DNA of 19,984 bases from the NCBI GenBank assembly GCA_041670885.1, contig JBAXYJ010000021.1, forward strand, positions 1-19,984. Reading direction: 5' to 3'. The stretch comes from JAJBWD01 sp041670885 (GTDB lineage Bacteria; Bacillota; Clostridia; Clostridiales; Clostridiaceae). The notes below the pieces were generated by a model. It was not told the DNA's origin. It was given only the letters and a program-made list of their open reading frames with translations, and searched no databases. Below, piece after piece: positions 14,921 to 19,984 of the stretch (the stretch's first letter is position 1; every line of letters begins with the position of its first letter). A program made the position numbers and the translations under genes.

Positions 14921-15592
14921 TCATAGTCTCACACTTTCTTTTGATGTTCCTCTAAATAGCTCCATGGTTGCTGCAGTACCAGAATTGATGCCTTCTCTTA
15001 CAAAAACTTTCTTTATAGTTAAAAATATAATCTTCCAATCTCCTAAAAAACTGATATTATCTACATACTTAACATCGAATTTAAACTTATCTTCCCAACT
15101 AATGGAGTTGCGTCCTTTAACCTGTGCTAACCCTGATAATCCAGGTCTTACTTCATGCCTGCGTTTTTGATGTTCATCGTATAACGGCAGATATTGTATT
15201 AATAGAGGTCTAGGTCCAATAACACTCATATCACCTTTTAAAATATTAAACAATTCCGGCAGTTCATCTAAAGATGCAGACCTAAGCAGCTTACCAAATT
15301 TGGTAAGTCTTAAACTGTCTGATAATACCTCTCCATTATTATCTTTCTTATTTGTCATTGTCCTAAATTTATAAATAGTAAATATCTTTTCATTAAGTCC
15401 CGGCCTTCTTTGCTTGAAAATCACTGGACTGCCAAACTTGACTCTTACAAGTACTGCAATTATCAGCATCACTGGCACCAAAACAATAATTGCAGAGCTT
15501 GATAAAATAACACCCATGAGCCTTTTAAAATATTTTTTATATATATTTTTTTTGCTGATTATTTTTATATCAGTTCTAATCTCAGTCTGCAT
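14921..15592 (-). CDS. Undecaprenyl-phosphate phosphoglycosyl transferase (EpsL/PglC-like)
   Basis: 223 residues, the size of minimal monotopic phosphoglycosyl transferases. One hydrophobic segment (about 26-50) fits the reentrant helix. It is followed by QRRPGLN (61-67), KFRTMT (75-80), the catalytic Asp-Glu dyad (D109-E110, in SLDELPE), GPRP (126-129) and RPGLSGLAQVKGRN (149-162). It transfers a sugar phosphate from UDP-sugar to undecaprenyl phosphate, the first membrane step. The adjacent dehydratase-aminotransferase fusion suggests a bacillosamine-type amino sugar as substrate. The ATG at 15592 is 10 nt after AAAGGTGG; a TTG at 15616, which would overlap the previous stop, is also possible (231 aa). 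It is followed by repeat copy B. Confidence 0.93.
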   Translation of the reverse strand: MQTEIRTDIKIISKKNIYKKYFKRLMGVILSSSAIIVLVPVMLIIAVLVRVKFGSPVIFKQRRPGLNEKIFTIYKFRTMTNKKDNNGEVLSDSLRLTKFGKLLRSASLDELPELFNILKGDMSVIGPRPLLIQYLPLYDEHQKRRHEVRPGLSGLAQVKGRNSISWEDKFKFDVKYVDNISFLGDWKIIFLTIKKVFVREGINSGTAATMELFRGTSKESVRL

Positions 15593-15608
15593 CACAACAA
15601 CACCACCT

Positions 15609-18600
15609 TTAATCAAACAACCCCTTTATTATCCCAGCTACTCTCTCTATCTCTTTTCTATTCATCTTCGTGTCGCTGGGCAGACATACACCTCTGTTGA
15701 ATAAATCCTCTGATACACTGGTTCCATCATCATTATTTGAATAAAAATCATAATTCATATAATATGGCTGAAGCTGCATTGGCTTCCATACCGGCCTGCT
15801 CTCAATGTTTTCCTTCTCTAAGGCTATCATTACATCTAATGGTTTTACCTTGGAGCCTTCCTTAATTGTCATAACAGACAGCCAGTAATTTGGTTTCCCA
15901 AAGGAAGCTTTCGGCATCATTTCTATATCATATATATTCTCAAACTCCTTTTTATAGAAATCATAAATACTCTTCTTCTGCTCTATTCTTGTATTTAATA
16001 CCTTAACCTGTCCTCTTCCTATACCTGCCAGCACATTACTCATTCTATAGTTAAAGCCCAGTTCGCTGTGCTGATAATATCTTGCATTATCTCTTGCCTG
16101 AGTCACAGAAAATCTTACTTTTTTTATAGCTGATTCATTATCTGAAACAAGCATTCCTCCCCCTGATGTAGTTATAATTTTATTACCGTTAAAGGAGAAG
16201 ATACCAAATTCTCCAATTGTACCTGTATATTTATCCTTATATGTGGCACCCAATGATTCTGCTGCATCTTCAATGATAGGAACATTATATTTATCGCAAA
16301 TTGGTTTTAATTTACCATAATCGGCACTTTGTCCATATAAATTAACTATAATAACCGCTTTGGGCAGTTTTTCATCTTTTTCACATTTATCAAAAGCCTT
16401 CTGTAGCGCCTTTGGAGACATATTCCAGCTTTCTCTCTCTGAATCTATAAAGACAGGTATTGCTTCCTCGTAGATTATAGGGTTGCAGGAGGCTGCAAAG
16501 GTTAAGCTTGAACAAAATACTAAATCTCCTTTACCTATGCCTAAGCTCCTGATTGCCATTTGGATTGCAGCAGTTCCTGTAGTAAGAGCTGCAGCTTCAC
16601 TAATGTGAACATAATCCGCAATCTCTTTTTCAAAAGCATCCACATTAGGCCCCAGTGGAGCTAACCAGTTGGTATCAAAAGCATCTTTTACAAAAGCTCT
16701 CTCCATTCCGCTCATATGAGGTGATGCCAGGTATATCTTTTGTTCAGATATTTTTTTATATCTCATTTCGTATTCTTTATCTAACCCTGCCATTGCATTT
16801 GCTGCCGCCGCTTCGTAAAGAGGATTATAAAATGTTGGAACCAGTTCTTTTACTGTTCCTATTACGCTTTCAACAATTACTCCCTTATTTCCTTTTTCAA
16901 GAATTATATTTAAACTTCCCAGTTTTTCTTTTAAAGCATAAAAATTATCAAAGACCGATCTGCCTACAAAGATTTTTTCATGCTTTGTTTTATTTAATCC
17001 TTCCTCTTCAGTTAAAACCTCTTCGTATAACTTTTCACCGGGTCTTAAACCTATAATCTGAATTTTTATATCCTTATCAGGTTCAAATCCTGATAATTTT
17101 ATTAAATCCTTTGCTAAATCGTATACTTTTACAGGCTTACCCATATCAAGAATAAATATTTCTCCGCCCTTTGCAAAAGCACCTGCCTGAAGAACTAATT
17201 GGCTGGCCTCCGTTATTGTCATAAAAAACCTTGTTACATACTTATTAGTTACTGTAACCGGACCTCCGCCTTCAATTTGCTTTTTAAAAAGAGGTACTAC
17301 AGAGCCATTGCTCCCTAAAACATTACCAAATCTAACAACTGAAAAATTTGTCTTGGATTTCTTGTCAATGGACTGCACTATCATTTCGCAGATTCTTTTA
17401 GTTGCTCCCATAATATTAGTAGGATTTACCGCTTTATCTGTAGATATTAAAACAAATCTTTCTGCAATAAACTTATCTGCCGTTTCTGCAGTATTTAGTG
17501 TTCCAAATACATTGTTCTTAATAGCCTCTGAAGGATTATCTTCCATAAGTGGTACATGCTTATGAGCCGCAGCATGGAAGATTATTTGCGGCCTATACTC
17601 CTCAAATAAATCATTTAACATTTTTTTATCACAGACAGATCCAATAATTATTTTAAAATCCAAATAACTATAATTTTTCTTCAATTCATTCTGCAGGTCA
17701 TAAACTCCATTCTCATAAATATCTAAAATGAGCAGCTGCTTTGGGCAGTATTCTGAAATCTGCCTGCAGAGCTCTGACCCTATGGATCCACCGCCGCCTG
17801 TTACCAAAACTGTTTTTCCGGAAATAGTATCTGATATGCCTTCTTTATCTAAAATTATAGGAGTTCTTCCTAAAAGTTCATCCGGATCAACGTCTCTTAT
17901 TCTAGTTAATGAAATACTTCCATTCATTAATTCATAAAGTCCAGGCATGGTTTTTACTTTGCAGCCCGTGTTTTTACATATATTTATAAGCTCTTTTTTG
18001 CTTTCTCCTGTAAGTTTCGGTATTGCAATTAAAATTAAATCTATATTCTTATCTTCTGCAAATTTTCGGATGGAAAATCTATCTCCAACAACTGGTACTC
18101 CCAACACCATTTTGCCTATTTTATTTTTATCATCATCAATGACACATACTGGAAACATACTTACTTCACTGCTGTTTTTCATTTCTCGAATTATAATACT
18201 TCCTGCATCTCCCGATCCTATTACCATTACTCTGTCATAGCTTTTAGTTTTTATTTTTTGCTTCCTATTTGACCGTTTTATTCTATATCGTCTGCCTACT
18301 CTAAAACTCAATCTGAAACCAACCACAAATATCATAACTAACATTACTGCCATAAGGCTAATGCTTAAAGGTATTCTTCTACTAAACAAACTATAAATTA
18401 AATTTATTGCTCCACCTAATAGACAGGCTTTTACACCCTTAACAAACTCATCTATACTTGCATACATCCACAAACTGCTGTATAATCTGAAAAGTCGAAA
18501 ACATAAAATGTAAATAATTGTAATTAAAAAGGCTTGATTCAAATAATTTTTAATGTATAATTCCGGTATTTTATTATCGAACCTGAAAAACATTGCTATA

Positions 18601-18674
18601 AGGTAAGCGAAGTTTACCAACAGCGTATCTATAAATACAAGTATGGTTTCTTTAATTTTTTGATTTCTTGCCAA
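15609..18674 (-). CDS. Fused UDP-GlcNAc 4,6-dehydratase and aminotransferase (EpsC-EpsN / PglF-PglE fusion)
   Basis: About 1021 residues. Residues ~8-120 hold four membrane spans with the conserved RFD after span 1. Residues ~145-265 form a Rossmann-like domain (VIGSGDAG). Residues ~285-600 form an SDR dehydratase with TGGGGSIGSE (292-301), STDKA (411-415) and MGATK (422-426), where Met replaces the SDR Tyr as in FlaA1/PglF. After a ~40-residue linker, residues ~646-1021 match EpsN from KIYLASPHMSG onward, with D803 (EDAAES) and PLP lysine K832 (SFNGNK). It should convert UDP-GlcNAc to the 4-keto-6-deoxy sugar and then the 4-amino sugar in one polypeptide. Start: TTG at 18674 has AAGGGGG 5 nt upstream and gives an N terminus like homologs; ATG at 18728 has no ribosome site. 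No internal ribosome site was seen in the linker, so it is a true fusion. Confidence 0.93.
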   Translation of the reverse strand: MARNQKIKETILVFIDTLLVNFAYLIAMFFRFDNKIPELYIKNYLNQAFLITIIYILCFRLFRLYSSLWMYASIDEFVKGVKACLLGGAINLIYSLFSRRIPLSISLMAVMLVMIFVVGFRLSFRVGRRYRIKRSNRKQKIKTKSYDRVMVIGSGDAGSIIIREMKNSSEVSMFPVCVIDDDKNKIGKMVLGVPVVGDRFSIRKFAEDKNIDLILIAIPKLTGESKKELINICKNTGCKVKTMPGLYELMNGSISLTRIRDVDPDELLGRTPIILDKEGISDTISGKTVLVTGGGGSIGSELCRQISEYCPKQLLILDIYENGVYDLQNELKKNYSYLDFKIIIGSVCDKKMLNDLFEEYRPQIIFHAAAHKHVPLMEDNPSEAIKNNVFGTLNTAETADKFIAERFVLISTDKAVNPTNIMGATKRICEMIVQSIDKKSKTNFSVVRFGNVLGSNGSVVPLFKKQIEGGGPVTVTNKYVTRFFMTITEASQLVLQAGAFAKGGEIFILDMGKPVKVYDLAKDLIKLSGFEPDKDIKIQIIGLRPGEKLYEEVLTEEEGLNKTKHEKIFVGRSVFDNFYALKEKLGSLNIILEKGNKGVIVESVIGTVKELVPTFYNPLYEAAAANAMAGLDKEYEMRYKKISEQKIYLASPHMSGMERAFVKDAFDTNWLAPLGPNVDAFEKEIADYVHISEAAALTTGTAAIQMAIRSLGIGKGDLVFCSSLTFAASCNPIIYEEAIPVFIDSERESWNMSPKALQKAFDKCEKDEKLPKAVIIVNLYGQSADYGKLKPICDKYNVPIIEDAAESLGATYKDKYTGTIGEFGIFSFNGNKIITTSGGGMLVSDNESAIKKVRFSVTQARDNARYYQHSELGFNYRMSNVLAGIGRGQVKVLNTRIEQKKSIYDFYKKEFENIYDIEMMPKASFGKPNYWLSVMTIKEGSKVKPLDVMIALEKENIESRPVWKPMQLQPYYMNYDFYSNNDDGTSVSEDLFNRGVCLPSDTKMNRKEIERVAGIIKGLFD

Positions 18675-18741
18675 AATATCCCCCTTATTTTTTCCAATTG
18701 CTATCCATCTTCTGTTCTTTGTTAACATGCTGAAATATATT

Positions 18742-18771
18742 TATATAATAAAGTATATTTTAATATGTAAA
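18742..18771 (-). promoter_or_regulatory. Possible internal sigma-A-type promoter upstream of the dehydratase-aminotransferase fusion
   Basis: On the minus strand, TTTACA (18766-18771) and TATATA (18742-18747) are separated by 18 bp in the 193-bp region between the kinase stop and the TTG start. Initiation would fall near 18735, leaving a roughly 60-nt leader for the TTG start but almost none for the upstream ATG. The region is AT-rich, so a chance match is possible. Confidence 0.35.
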
Positions 18772-18867
18772 TCTTATGTGTTTTATAATATTAATTTTTT
18801 CAATATGCACAATGAGCTGCAAATATTATATTTCATTAAAGGTAAATTTTACTTTCCTGTATCATGG

Positions 18868-19605
18868 TCAATCCTGAGCAGGAGGTGAGAGTGGATGTCT
18901 GCTCTTTTTCTTTTTTCTCTTTTTTTTATTTTCTTCTTCAGAATAGTAATAATATTTGCTTGTAGAACCATACTTCCTGCGTTTTACCTTAACTCTTCTT
19001 AAAACTACTCCTAATATATTGGCTTTAGCCTTAAGAAGCAGCTCTTTTGCTCTTTTTGCGTCTTCTATACTTGTACTGCCTGACCTTACTACAAGAAGAA
19101 CCCCATCTGCTAAGGGGGAGAGTACTTGAGCATCAGTTACTATATTAATAGGAGGAGAGTCGATTATTATTTTTTCGTATATGACAGAGATTTCCTCCAA
19201 GAAATTTTTCATTTTATTAGAAGATAATATCTCAGACGGATTTGGCGGCACTGTGCCGGATGGCAAAATATCCAGCGTTTCATTAAAAGGATAAACTATT
19301 TCTGTAAGCTTAAGATTGTCCGCCATGATGTTTGTAAAACCTACTGTACCCGATATCTTAAACATCTTATGTACCCATGGTTTTCTTAGATCACAATCCA
19401 AAAGAAGTGTCTTCTTTCCTGCCTGAGCATATGCCAAGGCAATATTAGAAGCAGTTGTAGTTTTGCCCTCCTTTGGCTCTGAGCTGGTTATAAGAATTGT
19501 CTTAATTTCCTTATCTATAGATGAAAAATCTATGTTAGTCCTTATAGTTCTGTAAGCTTCCGATATAGTTGATTTTGGCTCCATATCCATTATTAAATCT
19601 AACAT
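18868..19605 (-). CDS. BY-type capsular tyrosine kinase (CpsD/EpsB-like)
   Basis: 245 residues. Walker A SSEPKEGKTT (41-50), Walker A' LLLDCDLR (67-74) and Walker B IIIDSPP (146-152) define a bacterial tyrosine kinase. The C-terminal region carries a Tyr cluster (Y212, Y218-Y221) for autophosphorylation. In Gram-positives this cytosolic kinase partners with the separate membrane modulator encoded just upstream and controls polymer length and export. After the Tyr cluster comes an unusual ~24-residue tail with a run of Lys/Arg (about 227-236). The ATG at 19605 is 5 nt from AGGAGG; a GTG one codon earlier would be only 2 nt away. The ribosome site overlaps the upstream stop codon. A 193-bp gap before the fusion gene is the widest among the first genes. 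Confidence 0.94.
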   Translation of the reverse strand: MLDLIMDMEPKSTISEAYRTIRTNIDFSSIDKEIKTILITSSEPKEGKTTTASNIALAYAQAGKKTLLLDCDLRKPWVHKMFKISGTVGFTNIMADNLKLTEIVYPFNETLDILPSGTVPPNPSEILSSNKMKNFLEEISVIYEKIIIDSPPINIVTDAQVLSPLADGVLLVVRSGSTSIEDAKRAKELLLKAKANILGVVLRRVKVKRRKYGSTSKYYYYSEEENKKKRKKKKSRHPLSPPAQD

Positions 19606-19614
19606 CACTGCCTC

Positions 19615-19984
19615 CTATTCCATATTATTTTCAGGGATAATACCTATAACTGAAAGGTCTAAGTATTCCTCTACCTCTTCTTTTGTAACTAATGTGTTGT
19701 CCATATATTCAAGTAAAAATGATATAGAAACTGATATTAAAAGTCCTAACAAAAATCCAATTACTGTATTATGATTTACATTAGGCTTTATGGCAGACTC
19801 AGGTACCTGGGCACTGTCCATTATCTTAACATCTCCATCTGGAATAAGCTGATTCGCCCTCTCCACAAAAGCATCTGCATATGCTTGTACATTTTTATAT
19901 GCATCTACTGCTACATTACTTTGAACTGATATATTTAAAATCATTGCTCCTGCCTTTGTTGTAACTGTAGTCTTTTTTAAAATA
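19615..19984 (-). CDS. Wzz/YveK-type chain-length determinant and kinase modulator (EpsA-like; 5' part outside window)
   Basis: About 122 C-terminal residues are visible; the frame is open at the right window edge (reading ILKKTTVTTKAGAMILNISVQ), so the internal ATG at 19944 is not the start. Conserved features: the extracytoplasmic end with IMDSAQVPESAIKPNVNHN (a Pro-rich segment), one membrane span (about 20 residues, IGFLLGLLISVSISFLLEY), and a cytosolic tail DNTLVTKEEVEEYLDLSVIGIIP. The tail is the part that binds and activates the separate BY-kinase in Gram-positive systems. It regulates polymer length at the membrane. Its stop is 9 bp before the kinase ATG. Confidence 0.92.
   Translation of the reverse strand, partial: ILKKTTVTTKAGAMILNISVQSNVAVDAYKNVQAYADAFVERANQLIPDGDVKIMDSAQVPESAIKPNVNHNTVIGFLLGLLISVSISFLLEYMDNTLVTKEEVEEYLDLSVIGIIPENNME

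Noticed and set aside
15661..15720. Third copy of the repeat suggested by GGGCAGAC
   Set aside because: It is a short chance match inside the aminotransferase coding sequence (GVCLPSDTK).
18675..18728. Upstream ATG start for the fusion protein
   Set aside because: No ribosome binding site, and it would be nearly leaderless from the likely promoter. The extra 18 residues do not resemble homolog N termini.
18675..18867. EAR-type antitermination RNA, which in Bacillus lies between epsB and epsC
   Set aside because: The corresponding gap here is AT-rich and shows no multi-stem structure that I could recognise as EAR.
1..19984. Many open frames on the + strand, for example 5229-5651, 1168-1521 and 16655-17056
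   Set aside because: They lie antisense to well-supported minus-strand genes, lack recognisable domains and show the reverse image of those proteins.

Overview
The window is a single-strand (all minus) exopolysaccharide or capsule biosynthesis locus from a low-GC, Gram-positive-type bacterium. The Firmicutes assignment, most likely Clostridia, rests on four things seen here: strong AT bias, GGAGG-type ribosome binding sites, frequent TTG starts, and gene content and order close to the Bacillus subtilis eps operon. I cannot name the species. Transcription runs from high to low coordinates, so the operon's 5' side is at the right edge of the window and continues beyond it.

Right-hand block (19984 down to about 14921), regulation and priming: the C-terminal part of a Wzz/YveK-type chain-length and kinase-activator protein (EpsA-like); a BY-type tyrosine kinase (EpsB-like); a roughly 1020-residue fusion of a membrane 4,6-dehydratase (EpsC/PglF-like) to a PLP aminotransferase (EpsN/PglE-like); and a phosphoglycosyl transferase (EpsL/PglC-like) that would start the lipid-linked unit. 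Together these should make UDP-4-amino-4,6-dideoxy-N-acetylhexosamine and load a sugar phosphate on undecaprenyl phosphate.

Central block (about 14712 down to 4871), assembly and export, visibly more AT-rich: GT4 (EpsD-like), GT2 (EpsE-like), EpsG-family polymerase, GT4 (EpsF-like), a left-handed beta-helix acetyltransferase, a second GT2, a polysaccharide pyruvyl transferase, a protein with a degenerate PP-loop and a Cys cluster (function unknown), and a Wzx/EpsK-like flippase. Spacing is tight, mostly 9-60 bp with one 11-bp overlap, so this is one transcription unit.

Left-hand block (about 4471 down to 1), a putative sugar-decoration cassette: a beta-helix acyltransferase, a small acyl carrier protein, a PP-loop ATPase with Cys pairs, an acyl-AMP ligase and the start of an AsnB-type glutamine-dependent amidotransferase. 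An acyl-AMP ligase, an ACP and a beta-helix acyltransferase resemble the logic of the Vibrio cholerae O1 RfbK/RfbL/RfbO tetronate pathway. The two nearby PP-loop enzymes suggest an extra amidation or other nitrogen/sulfur chemistry. This block is the best candidate for something not yet described.

Two directly repeated copies of a structured ~104-bp element (3482-3584 and 14805-14908) sit just after gene ends and bracket the central block. A probable transposase scar and hairpins lie in the only gene-poor stretch (4472-4870). Together these point to a mosaic locus built by cassette exchange. No tRNA, rRNA, CRISPR array or intact mobile element was seen.
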